A stretch of DNA of 64,000 bases from Verticillium longisporum. Taxonomy: Eukaryota; Ascomycota; Sordariomycetes; Glomerellales; Plectosphaerellaceae. Numbering within the stretch: the stretch's first letter is position 1; the number at the start of each line of letters is the position of its first letter. The position numbers and the translations under genes were made by a program. Shown piece by piece: positions 11,301-22,314 of the stretch. The stretch is taken from contig JAETXT010000005.1 of the NCBI GenBank assembly GCA_019188255.1, positions 1,860,001 through 1,924,000 on the forward strand. Direction: 5' to 3'. Under the pieces are notes generated by a model, which ran no database searches, was not told where the DNA came from, and worked only from the letters and a program-made list of their open reading frames with translations.

Positions 11301-14300
11301 GCATTTTAGCTGCAACTCGTTCTGCAAGACACGACATTTAATCACATGGCTAACGTGCCCCGTCATGCAGCACGCAGGCGTCGCTCACCGGTGAGTGGGT
11401 GAGTGAGCTTTACTCAGCGCAACATTGGTTAATGGCTGCCAGACCAGAGCTGATGGACTGGGCATCTCTTTGTCAGAGGTCATTGCACGCGCAGTACCTC
11501 CCTCGGCAGTGGTCGCAGGCAGATCCGCTCCCGTCCGATGAAGATTCTCACTCCACAAACCATGATTCGTTGTGTTGCACGACATTATCTTGATGGCGCT
11601 ATGACCGAACGTGAAATGTGCAACACAAGACACCATCGTCAATGTTGACTACCTTTATGTTCAGAGGCCAATCGCGTGGGCATCAGACGACGGACAAGGG
11701 GGGCGGGTCGAACTGCATGGTCTACGATCCGGATAGCGCCTGTGATACCCCCGGAACTCTATGAAGCTGGCGGACAGCAATGGCTGAGAAATCTCGAATC
11801 CCGCATCCCAATGGTTGGGCAAACAAGTCACCATCACGCGAGCTCAAGGCCGTCGCATCTGGCTTCCAAATTGAACCTCACTGGCCCAGTGGAGCGCGCT
11901 TGTTCCTTTGCAGGCATACGACAACATGAGCACGCTTGTCGCCTGCCGCGCAAGGATCGGAAATTGTTCACACCCAGCCTGAAACCTCAGACGAAGAAGT
12001 GGTCCCCGCGCCGCCCGACACAAACCCTGGCCACGCTCAGAGGTGCCGGGCCGTCACGAAAACCACCGCACGCCGCGTAAACTTTGATTATGAATGGCGC
12101 AGTGGCCCCAAGCCAACGGCGGCTGAGCTGGCTGTAATAGCAGCTTATGACGAGATGAACCATTTCCCACATGGCTGCTAGTGAGGCGTAGATCAAGCTG
12201 AACGGTGCATGCTTCTACCATAGTCGACCTGTTGTCTTCGCTTTCGGTCCCATCATCGACGTAAGGGAAGGAATCGCCGAACTGAGAGAAGCCTCCGGAA
12301 AACGCCTGCGACCAGCTATTAGATTGAAGGGTTCTTGTCGCAGCACTAGGTAGGTGACGCGGAAACGATCCTCATACGAGTCATCGAACCAACGTCCCCT
12401 TTCGAGGCTGTGCTTCCCACGTCAAATTCCCAGCAGTGCGGTTCGACGGAAATGCAGTTTGCGCAACCCCAGTCGACAATAGTAAAAGGTTCAGTCACCT
12501 CCGGCGCCATCTCGGTGCTCAATTCTCCCACCTAGCCGTTCTCAAACCGGCTTGACGGCGGTCAGGTGATCGAAGGCTCATGTCGGAGATGAACAGCGGC
12601 CGGCTCCCCGATCGCTTGCGACCATACGAGGCGGGGTTTCTCGCGTGGTCGTTGGTGATCTTGCTGCCCAACTTGACAGAGGGTGGACCTACAGTAGTCC
12701 TGCTAGTCTCATTTTGCATGATGAACACCCAAATAAGTCCTTTCTGGGCTAGCTGTAGTCATCAATTTCAGTCTCCAGAACCAGTTTCCAGAATCGGTGC
12801 TCCTTTGCTGGCTGCCATGGTCCAGAAATCTGACGGTGATTGTGACATGAACACCAAGCTGGCCCAGCAGTGCGCCTTATCTCCTATGCCAGACTTCCGA
12901 GTTCTCCGCTGCCATGGCCGGAAAAGAGTTGCTCGATTTCACCTGCTCTCCAAGACCGAGGCATGCTACATGGCTACGAGACCGGGCTGTGCGGTTCTCG
13001 TAGCACTAACCCCTCGTGAAGTACTTAGGTAGTACATTATGTAGGGCCGTCACAAAGAAGCTAAGTGCGACACACAACGTAGGACTGCCGTGCTTCCACG
13101 AGCTGTTCGCGTGAGGATACACCTGGTTCTGGGCACTGCTTCGGATCAGGAACTTTTTTCTTGCTGGACTCAGAGCTCTCTGGCCCCGATGTCAAGGTAG
13201 GGTGCTACTGGCCTAATCAGGTGGAACAGTCGGCTTCGAGCCCCCTGAAAGGCACTTCAAACAAAGAACGAGGCGCCCCCCCTGAAGCAAGTCTCTCCCT
13301 CGCCAACGTAATATTTCACTGAGCCCCTGAGCCGAAAGTTACAGGCCCACGCTCCTCGCGCATGTCACCCTCCCGGTCCCAACTCACATGCACTCAACCA
13401 CCATTAGCAATGATTACATGATGTGAAGTAGTATTCCGCGATGTTGTAAAGACTGTACATGGTACGTGGGTGGCATTGTGAATCCCCACGTCCCTTGTAT
13501 GTGCCCCCGCATTGTCACGTTTCTGTTCCATCTACTGTTCGCGTCATGAAGGCATGCATGGCACGGATCGGAGGTAGGTATCTAATTAAGCTGATAGTGT
13601 GTTCCAGTGAAATTGAGCTGTGGTCCTTACAACAAAGGACTGGACTTGGACGCGTTGACACAGTTATGCCTCATGGAGAACCGGACACATTTTCGAGTCG
13701 TACTGAACTTTGTTACGGGCTCATCTAAATGAGACTGACATCTTTTGAGCGGACAACTGAAGCCGTAGTTGAATAGAGCCAGGATCAGAAATTACAACGC
13801 GTAGTCAAAGAACAGGCCCTCAGTGCAGCGCGGAGCTGTAGAGTGGTGATAAGATTTCGGTTATTTTAGCGTCCACACCCGGATAGAGTTCACGAACGTG
13901 CCCACGCTCGGAGTCCTCAGCAAAATGAAGAGTCATAGCTTTGATATGCTGTCCTGAGTATCTGAGGGAAAATGGAAAGATCCTCTCGTTCTGAACCTTC
14001 AATGAAGAAGGCAGTGATTCCATTTGGTCTAAGTATGAAGCATCTTCATGGGGTACTAGATATGATCTAGACGTATCGCGCCCATGCACGATCTCATGAA
14101 ACCGGTGACTTTAAAATACTGCGAGGCAGATATCATAGTGTGAACGAACATATACGGGTTCGAAGTACAAAGTCTATATTGTTTGGTCATTCAAATAAGA
14201 ACATAATTTCTAGCTGAGTGCACGTGTGCTAGAACTTGACGGCGAAGTGTAATGGCGGACTTGATCAAAGTCATTTCTGCACGATGTCAAAACGATTGAA

Positions 14301-15170
14301 GACTCGTAAGTAGCACATTATGTGGCTCCTTTCTTTTGATCTGGGTGACCAAATGGAGGCTTGTTAATTTCGGCCAGCCCAAATGACGTGGGATCATCAC
14401 AGTCTGTGGTTTTCGTGTTGCCTGCAGCTCAAGAACTTCTCTGTAATGTATCTCCGAGATGAAATCAACGCCCGCAGCCCTCCGAGAAACACGACCCCCC
14501 GGGCCACAGCGTAGGTTAAAACTCCGGCTTCGATTCTTGACTTCGAGTTTTCCTGACTACAGTCCATGATCCCGTGATGTGTCCACCCCGTGACCTCACA
14601 TCATCGAGCCTGACACTTTGCCTTTCCTGTGGTTTGCGAGCAGCCTTCCTGCGTCGATGGGTTACAAGCGGTGCAGAGCAGAGTGTGCGTCCTATCAAAA
14701 GAGGCTGAGCGTGCTTTAAATTCCTGAGGAGGACCATCGGAAGCACTGCGTGAACGCCTCGAGTGCGGAAAGGAAGTAGTTCTAGTCACGCAAATGGCAT
14801 TCAAAGATTGGCTGCCAGACACACCTTGTTGTGTGCGGCCTTGAGTTCCAATGCCACATCCCCATGTCGTTTGGCCTAGGGAGTATCGTCTGGATTTCTG
14901 AGAATACAGCCCAACGACCTGATACTCACAACCTCTGAAAAAGTGACCCTTCATACGCGTCACCAGATACGTCGAGAAAGAAACCAACATTGTGGACCAA
15001 GTACTTCGATAGGAGAGCTACAAGGAAAAGGTAGCAACTCGAGACCCACAAGAACCAAGCCAAAGCCAGGTAGAGGCACGCCAGCAGCTAGGCCTCCAAG
15101 CGTGGGCTGCCTGATCAATAAGCGCAATTTGTCTGACCTGTCATCATATTCATCTATGGCTAACTTTTAA
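8363..15170. other. 6.8-kb gene-poor interval
   Basis: No gene could be supported. Short open frames lack recognisable motifs or splice structure. The part nearest 8363 is the LTE1-like promoter. Around 9638-9995 there are many TACCTA/TAGGTA words in both orientations and a short GTGCA microsatellite (9781-9800). A 90-codon minus-strand frame at 14089-13820 has protein-like composition but no recognised family. Non-coding RNA genes cannot be excluded. Confidence 0.4.
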
Positions 15171-17843
15171 CTATTCCGAACCCAAATTCGACCCGATGCC
15201 AGACACGATGCGGCCTGTGAAGCTCTCTACCATATTCGCCTCTCCCCTGGCCGCTTCGACGCGTGACTCCTCCAGACACTCGAGGACCGTCTTGATACCG
15301 ATGCCAACTTGTTGCGACCCGGTATCCTGTGAAATGGTATTGACAATATGGTTGATGTCAGCCGAGTCAAAGTTGTTTGTCTGGTTGAGAAGGCTCTCGA
15401 GCTCGCGCAGGGTGGAAACGGCAGGCACGGGGATCTGACGCCTGAAGAGCTTCATGACGCCCAGCATTTTGAGGACGTTCAGCTCCGAAGTTGTCACGAA
15501 GACAAGGAGGCGACGGCCCTGCGTATGCTTGTTAGTGATACGTCGCAATGGAGAAGATGGCAGGCGGCTTACCTTGGGAGGCGCAGACTGGATTAGGGAC
15601 GTCAGTCTGTCAAGAATGGTGTTGGAGAAGCGAGGCCCGATAGGGTTCCACTCAATGAGCTGCTCAAAGTTGTCCAGAATGACAATGCTGAGCGGCGACT
15701 TGTAAGCATCGGCGAAGACCTTGGAGAGGTAGTCCTTCTTTCCAAACTCGTCGCGGAAGGGTGTCAGGTTCTGCGGTGACACGAGTTTGACAAAGGGGTA
15801 CTCGGACAACATGGCGATGTGTGATGCGATGGCTGTCTTGCCAGATTCAGCAGGGCCGTGGAAGAGGACTGACATCCTGTCTAGGACCTGACCCTCCTTG
15901 AGGGTGTTGACGTAGCCCATGCCAGTGCGGATAATGTCCTCGATATGGCGACTGTACGTGATGATGCCCATCTTGATCGAGTTCGCCAGGTCGTCCTCTG
16001 AGACACCGTATGCTGGCTTAACTTCGGTCAACGCCGCCAGGAAATCCTCCATCTTGATCTTCATCGAGGCGACGTCCGACTTCATCTTTGCCATCTCGCC
16101 GACTTCGGTGTGGCGGTTAAACGCAAAGGACGTCGCAGCCTTGACGACACCTGCAATCTCAGCACCAGAGTAGTTCTTGGTCTGCGCCGCAAGGGCCTGG
16201 ACATCAACCGAGTCGTCCATGATATCGTTCTCACGCATTTTGTTGGTGTGAATCATGAGGATTTCCTTTCGACCGTCCTCGTCAGGAGACCGATCTCCAG
16301 CTGAACCTCCAGACGTCCGGGTCGCAGCAGAGCCTCGTCAATCATGTCCTTTCGGTTCGTCATTCCGATCAGCAGAATGTTGTTGAGCTGGTCGACACCA
16401 TCGAGTTTCGTCAGAAGCTGGTTGACCACACTGTCACCGACACCAGTGCCTCCGCCGGCGCCTGATCCACGCTGCTTGCAGACAGCATCCAGCTCGTCGA
16501 AAATGATAATGTGCAGGCCGCTCTCGTCGCCCTTCTCCTTGTACTCCTTTTCCGCATCGGCGAACATCTTCCGGACGTTCTCCTCCGAAGCACCAACGTA
16601 CTTATTGAGCACTTCAGGACCGTTGATGATCTTGGGTGGACGAGCGTTCAGCATCTTGCCAATTTGTCTCGCAATCAGCGTCTTGCCGGTTCCGGGAGGG
16701 CCGAAGAGGAGAATTCCCTTGACGTGCTGAATTCCAAGCTTTTCGACAAGTCGGGGCGGGAAGACGCGAGACGCGAAGGCTCTGCGGAAGATAGTGCCGA
16801 ATTCCTCGCCGAGGCCGCCGATGCCCATGTCCTCAAATTTGAAATCGGGAGCAATGATCGAGTTGGTGTTGGCCCTGTGCGCGGAGGCTTTTAGGTTGAT
16901 CTCGGCACCGGGCGCTTTGAAAAAGTTAACCTTCGTCTCCGGCGTGATGATGCCACGGGACCGAGGCTCCCTCGATGCTGCAGCGCCAGCGGCCTCTGTC
17001 GACATGCCGAGATCCACCAAGCCGACTGTCTTGACGACGATCATGAGGGGAACGTTATTCACGTCCATCAGGATCCTCTCGCCCGGAGATAGGATCTGAT
17101 TTTGGTAGGTCTTGAGGAATCGTGGCACAAGGTCGTCTTCGTCATATGCTTGAGCTGATGTCTTCTTAACTGAGGCAAATGATACTTCGACATCCAAACT
17201 GCCGAGGTAGGCCTGGCTGCCTTGGCTGAAGGGATCATAGATCTCGCCAGTGAAACGGTCCATCATGCCAATGCGGCACCACGTTCGCTGAGGGTCGGAC
17301 AAAGAAATGGTTCCAGGCGGGAAGCCGTCGACGGGTTCGGCACTGACAACGTATTCTCCAATAGGCTCACCGCCGCGGATGAGGATGTAGAGGTCGGAGC
17401 CGTCCCGGTTCGGAGGGAAGTCCATAGGTGACACGGCGCATCTTTATTACTGTTAGCACTACTGTGAGGCGAGCCGCGACATTCGGATGAACTGACTTGT
17501 TGTGATAGATGAGATGGCTTTGCATGGTCTTATCTTGGACCTTACCGACCGTGAGGGGGACCTGTCGACCTCCGCCGCCGCCGCCGCCGCTGCCGCCGCC
17601 CTTCGGAGGGGACATGGGAGACTTCTCATAGTTCGAAGGCAGGCCGGGGGATCGCTGTGGTTGTCCGTAGCCTGTCTGGCCACCGTATCCCTGACCGCCG
17701 TATCCTTGGCCGCTGCCGCCATAAGAGCCTTGGGGCTGCTGGCCATAGGACTCGCGGGGCGGCTGGTCTCTGGAGGGCACTGCTCGTGGGTTGGCGCCTG
17801 GAAGGCCCATCCTCCCCTGGCCGAAAGGCGGTGCTCGTGACAT
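15171..17843 (-). CDS. SEC18: Vesicular-fusion ATPase SEC18 (NSF), with an apparent one-base frameshift
   Basis: Hexameric AAA+ ATPase that disassembles SNARE complexes after membrane fusion. Exons 17843-17497, 17441-15573 and 15518-15171 are separated by GT-AG introns of 55 and 54 bp. The N-terminus is Gly/Gln/Tyr-rich. The N domain begins near CAVSPMDFPP. D1 has Walker A GPPGTGKT, Walker B IIIFDELDAVCKQRG and sensor LLIGMTNRKD. D2 has a Walker-A-like GPAESGKT and IVILDNFEQLIEW; D2 of this family is weakly catalytic. The frame breaks at plus-strand GG 16285-16286: upstream the protein reads LEIGL, and after one added base it continues PDEDGRKEILMIHTNKMREN. With that base the gene encodes about 854 residues, normal for Sec18. 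SEC18 is essential in yeast, so a missing base call is likely. Confidence 0.95.
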
Positions 17844-18267
17844 GTCGGAGTGTGTGTGTGAAAGTGAAGGTACTGGATGATCTGGTTGTGGGTTGTCGTA
17901 GAGTTGTTGACCTTGTCTTTGGACTAATAAAGGGGCGATGTGTTCACTTCCAGATTCTGGTCGTAAGGTGTTCTGTAGATGTTCGAGGAGGCCAGCGTCG
18001 TCACATTGGTGTTTCGTAAGTACCTGAACTGTCCGTTCAGGCGCAGCTGTCCCGCTGAAAGCGGTTTAGTGGCAGAGCTACCTGTGGCGCCCATACCGTC
18101 ATGGTGGGGTTTTCGCCTTCCCCAGGCCAGCTGGCCCCTCCAAGCTGGCCTTATCTGTTATCGCTCCTTGCTCGAGCTCGCTCTCGCTTCAGGCGCCCAA
18201 AAACACGCGGTCCAGACCCAGGCGGAAGGGACTCGATGAGTCTGGCCCTCTGGCAATCCTCATCAAG
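17844..18267. promoter_or_regulatory. Shared divergent promoter of SEC18 and the CIR_N gene
   Basis: A 424-bp interval between two divergent start codons. It must hold both promoters and 5' UTRs. No TATA box is evident on either side. The part next to the plus-strand gene (18100-18200) is pyrimidine-rich. Confidence 0.5.
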
Positions 18268-19293
18268 ATGCCTCTGTAAGCTTTGTATTGCTTGGAGACT
18301 CACGGATGGCCGCTGACGAAGTTTAGTCATCTCCTAGGAAAGAAGTCTTGGAACGTGTACAACGCGGACAACATCGCCCGCGTCCGCCGCGATGAGGCAG
18401 CCGCCAAAGCCTCCGAAGAAGCTGAGGAGCAGCGCATGCAAGAAGTCGATGCAGAGCGTCGACTAGCCATTCTGCGCGGCGAAGAGCCTCCGCCTCTGCC
18501 GGAACCTAGCCCTGAACAAGCCGTCGTTCGGCGCGATCGCCATGCTTCGGGTCACGAGCGCAAGAAGCGGAAACGCACTGGCGAGGACGATACGGACTTT
18601 GAACTACGAATCGCCCAGGAACGATCTGCTGTGGTCCGAGCACACGTAGAAGATGTCTCGCAAAGGAAAACAAGCAGCGCGCCGATTGTGGATCGGAACG
18701 GACACATTGACCTGTTCGGAGAGGAGCGCAAGGCAAACCGGCGTTCAGAGAAGAATGAAGAGGCGGAGAAAGAGGCGGAAAAGAAGAAGCGTGAATACGA
18801 GGACCAATACAGGATGCGTCTGTCGAGCGCCCCGGGTCGTGGAGGCATGCTGAACCCCTGGTACTCCAAGACAGCCGACGACGGAGCACAGCCAGATGGG
18901 TTCCAGGCATCTGAAAAAGATGTCTGGGGGAACGAAGACCCTGGGCGCAAGAAACGGGCAGCAGACAGGATTACCTCCAGCGACCCGCTAGCCATGATGA
19001 AGCGAGGGGCCGCCAAGGTGAGGGAAGTTAAGAATGAAAGGCAGAAACTACAGCAAGAGAGAGACACGGAGCTCGAGAAGATGCGGCGAGACGACAGGCG
19101 CAGAGAGAGGCGTGAGCGAGATGAGAGACGTTCTGAAAGACGGCATCGCGACCGGAAACGCGATGGGGTGGGTGAACTCGACGGTCACGAAAAGAACCGC
19201 GACCGTCGCGAGTCTCGACATAACGACCGCAGGAGACCTTCATCGAGCGCGCGACATCAGCAGGACGAAAGACATCGTCGACGCGACTATTGA
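18268..19293 (+). CDS. CIR_N-domain nuclear protein (LENG1-like)
   Basis: The start lies in a tiny first exon (18268-18275, encoding MPL). A 51-bp intron (18276-18326) separates it from exon 2 (18327-19293). The joined N-terminus MPLHLLGKKSWNVYN followed by RVRRDEAAAKA is the CIR_N signature found in LENG1 and in CBF1-interacting/splicing-related proteins. The 324-residue product is then highly charged: a KKRKR cluster that could serve nuclear import, a conserved NPWYS-containing block, and a C-terminus dominated by Arg/Asp/Glu repeats like those of spliceosome-associated proteins. The reading frame is intact. The exact role of fungal members is poorly known; a link to pre-mRNA processing is inferred from composition and family. 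Confidence 0.85.
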
Positions 19294-19926
19294 TTTGCAG
19301 CATATTAACGTTACGGACACGACCTTGATATTGGCAATGGCTGCGCTCTTGGGCGATAGCCTCGAATGACGGCACAGCCATTCACCACAATTGTGAAAAG
19401 AGTCTCCAACGGCACTTTTCTCTTTGCAACGATTGCGCTGTCGCAGATATTCATCTGCTCAAGATGGCCAATCAGAAAATATTCCCAGGCTGTCATATGA
19501 TTGTAACATAACGGCACCCCTGCTAGGCGGCCAGACCTCAAGAACGCCCAACGCCCTGCAGGACTGCGGCGTAGCGTCTTCAACCCCCGGTGTAGCACAG
19601 CATTCGAGGGCCTCATTCTGACCATGAAATGGCGTTTATTTATAACACTGATTGATGGAAGGTCTGCTGGGCCTTTCACAGAAATGATGGCGAAGCACAC
19701 GCAACTGCTGCACTGCCACAAATCGCAAGAAATGGTTGCGAGAAGAAAACGACCTTGATAAAGGCTGGGCACCGATGTCTGGGGAGTTCCTTGAGACGAG
19801 ACCTCACTACAACCACCAAACACCAATCACCCCGTCACCCTGTCACTCAGCACAGCGTCCGCTGACCCTCGTTTTCCAATCGCCTTCACAGCGCTCTCAC
19901 CACAAGTTCTACTTTCACTTAATACA
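19294..19926. other. Intergenic region
   Basis: Holds the 3' flank of the CIR_N gene and the upstream region of the small gene at 19927. A 171-codon minus-strand frame here has no recognisable features. Nothing else is supported. Confidence 0.4.
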
Positions 19927-20154
19927 ATGCCGGATCTCTCCAAGTTCCTCTACTACCTCAAGCCCCTCCACGAGCGGAAGCCCCCGAAGAAGGAGCTGCC
20001 AAAGGACGACAGTGCATCTCAAGCTACAGGCGAGAATGGTGGGGAGAAGAGAATATACGGGTCATTCGGTCACCGTGAAGGCCCCAACAGTATCGGGGCT
20101 GCAGCTGGTGCAGGCGCTCTAGGAATGGTAGGCCTACCAGGCATCTCCAGATGA
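19927..20154 (+). CDS. Small hypothetical protein (75 aa)
   Basis: A single open frame starting MPDLSKFLYYLKPLHERKPP and ending in a Gly/Ala-rich stretch (GAAAGAGALGMVGLPG). Composition suggests a short basic N-terminal region followed by a small hydrophobic tail. The upstream DNA is CT-rich and contains CACCACAAG close to the start. I recognise no family. It is listed because start context, length and codon choice look gene-like; it may be spurious. Confidence 0.4.
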   Translation: MPDLSKFLYYLKPLHERKPPKKELPKDDSASQATGENGGEKRIYGSFGHREGPNSIGAAAGAGALGMVGLPGISR

Positions 20155-21423
20155 TAGAGATGAGGGGGTAGAAACGCGACGTTGAGATGCTGGTTCAGCT
20201 ACATTCACGTCTAAATTTTCACTGCTGGGCCCACGATGGTGGTGATGGCGGCGGCGGCGGCAACTACCGGCAGCACAGATGGGGCAATGCTAACGGAGTC
20301 TGTGATAAGCTGGTTCTGCTGGTTCACCTATTCCGGCCTGGCCTGGTACCAAACCCTGCGTCAATGATATACCCAAATTGTCATTTGCTTTGCCATTCAA
20401 ATTATTGATTCAAGTGCCATGCTGCGCAGAACATGACTTGCTACGTAACAACCTGTGTGAGCTACCCAAGTTCTCATGATAATCAATAACGCCCCAGAGA
20501 GATAATCTCGGACTCGGGTGCTTTTCTGCGGTATCAATGTATACCAAAACCAAATGTCGCTTGCAGGCAGGATGCCAGTCCGTGTGTCGTTGGCTCGCAC
20601 GTCAGAGCACATGAGTTCTCAATTGCCTGATTCGGCAACGTCTTTAAGTCTTTGAGTCGCTCCAAAAGTTATTCTTGTCAACAATACTCGAGTTCGATTT
20701 CACTGCCTTGAATCTTCGATATCTATCTTCTTTACAGGAGAGGACACAACCCAGTGCTGAATGCCTGCAGATGTTACACCAGAGCTCATCCAACGATGAA
20801 GGGATTCTCGCGCAGCAAGCTCTAGGAGCTCCGCTTGGGCGAAGAACTGCCTTCCGAATTGGAGACTTGAAGTTCTGACATCTTTCCACTTTTGAGTTTT
20901 CAAAACCCAGCTATTGATGTTGCTGATTTGATCCAGTCGAGTCTTGGGAATCTTTCCTTGCAGGGAAGACCTGGGGTACTTACTTATACATCAGGCCGAC
21001 TTGTGGAAGGATACATCGTGTCGCGGTTCTAGAGCCCAGGATTGCACCAACCTAGAGTTTGACTTCGGGTCACAGAAGTCCGGACCAATGCCCTCCAACG
21101 TCGACACCTCTTCCGGGTCCACACGCTTTGCGGGCTTGGGAATTGAAATGGCTGGCTTACACCACTTGACTGACCCATGGATTCTACGATTTGCACTCCG
21201 TTGATCATTGATCTCCGCAGATGTGCGCCGACTTTCTTGTTGATCGGACGTCAGTCGTCCGGGCCAATTTAACATGCGGAGTGTCGAGGCGCGTTCAAGG
21301 CCGCCGGATGCTGAGCCACGGTCTAGTTCATAGATAGAAATCCAGAAACAGCTGCAAACACCAGTCTTTGAACACAAGCTGCTTTCTCTTTGCAAGAAAA
21401 TTGAAACATCACCGCCTTTCAGT
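20155..21423. other. Intergenic region
   Basis: 1.27 kb with no supported gene. It contains a short GGC/GGT-type repeat near 20238-20262. The right end is the promoter of the P-loop kinase gene at 21424. Confidence 0.4.
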
Positions 21424-22286
21424 ATGCTGGATCTCTCCATAAACAAGAACCTGGGGGATAACCTGGCAAAGACGATAGCTCAGCTACGGCTTCGCGCCGA
21501 GCACCTGCTCGCTGAACAAAGTCGTAATGATCCTAGACAACGAGTTTTGATTGCGCTGGCTGGTGTTCCCGGCTCAGGCAAGTCGACTGTCGCGACCGCT
21601 CTCTTCGAGGACCTGAAAAGACACGGCATAAGACATATTGCTGTCCTTCCAATGGTGTGTTAGAACTACCGTTCCCACCTCAAATAATAGCATTTCCTTT
21701 TTCACAATTCTGACTGTCATGCTTCTTCAGGACGGATTTCACTATTCTCGACACGTTCTTTCGTCCTTCAACGATCCAGCTCTGGCCTTTCGCCGCCGAG
21801 GTGCCCCATTCACCTTCGATGCAAATGGCTTCCTGGAGATTGTTAAAAAGCTGAAGCAGATGCCGATAACAGGGTGCGGCGAGCACGCGATATTCATTCG
21901 GGCGCCGAGCTTTGATCACGCAGAAATGGACCCTGTCCCAAACAGAATTTACCTGTCCTCAGAAGCGAGACTGGTGATAATCGAAGGCAACTACACGCTT
22001 CTGAATGAGGCGCCGTGGAACCAGATCGCTGATCTTGTCGATGACAAGTAAAGAGCTTCCCAATCCCATCATTCACTCCCAGGTAGTCGCTAATGTATTT
22101 TTTGTCAGGTCATTCGTCGACGTAGCAGAGGACGTGGCGCGTCTTCGACTTGCAGCTCGACACCTTAAAGCTGGCATCGAGAACACAATTGAGCTTGCGC
22201 TCTTGCGGGCCGACGAAAACGACCTGCCCAATGGTGCCTACATACGCAAGAATTTGATCGAGCCTGACGTCCGAATTGTCAATTAG
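21424..22286 (+). CDS. P-loop kinase of the uridine-kinase-like / YFH7-like family
   Basis: Exons 21424-21654, 21731-22047 and 22109-22286 give an intact 241-residue frame, with GT-AG introns of 76 and 61 bp. Walker A is GVPGSGKST at about residue 45. After the first splice comes DGFHYSRH, the DGFH motif of nucleoside and pantothenate kinases. LVIIEGNYTLL matches the Walker-B-like EGNY region, and a late ENDLPNGAYI fits the nucleotide-kinase group to which yeast Yfh7 and bacterial YggC-type kinases belong. The phosphate acceptor is unknown for most members, so no substrate is assigned. It is tail-to-tail with the Zn2Cys6 gene, with 28 bp between stop codons, so the 3' UTRs must overlap. Confidence 0.85.
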
Positions 22287-22314
22287 AATGAATGGAAAAC
22301 GAACCTACAAAGTG

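Noticed and set aside
11676..12080. A 134-codon plus-strand frame in the gene-poor interval
   Set aside because: Composition is not protein-like and no motif is visible.
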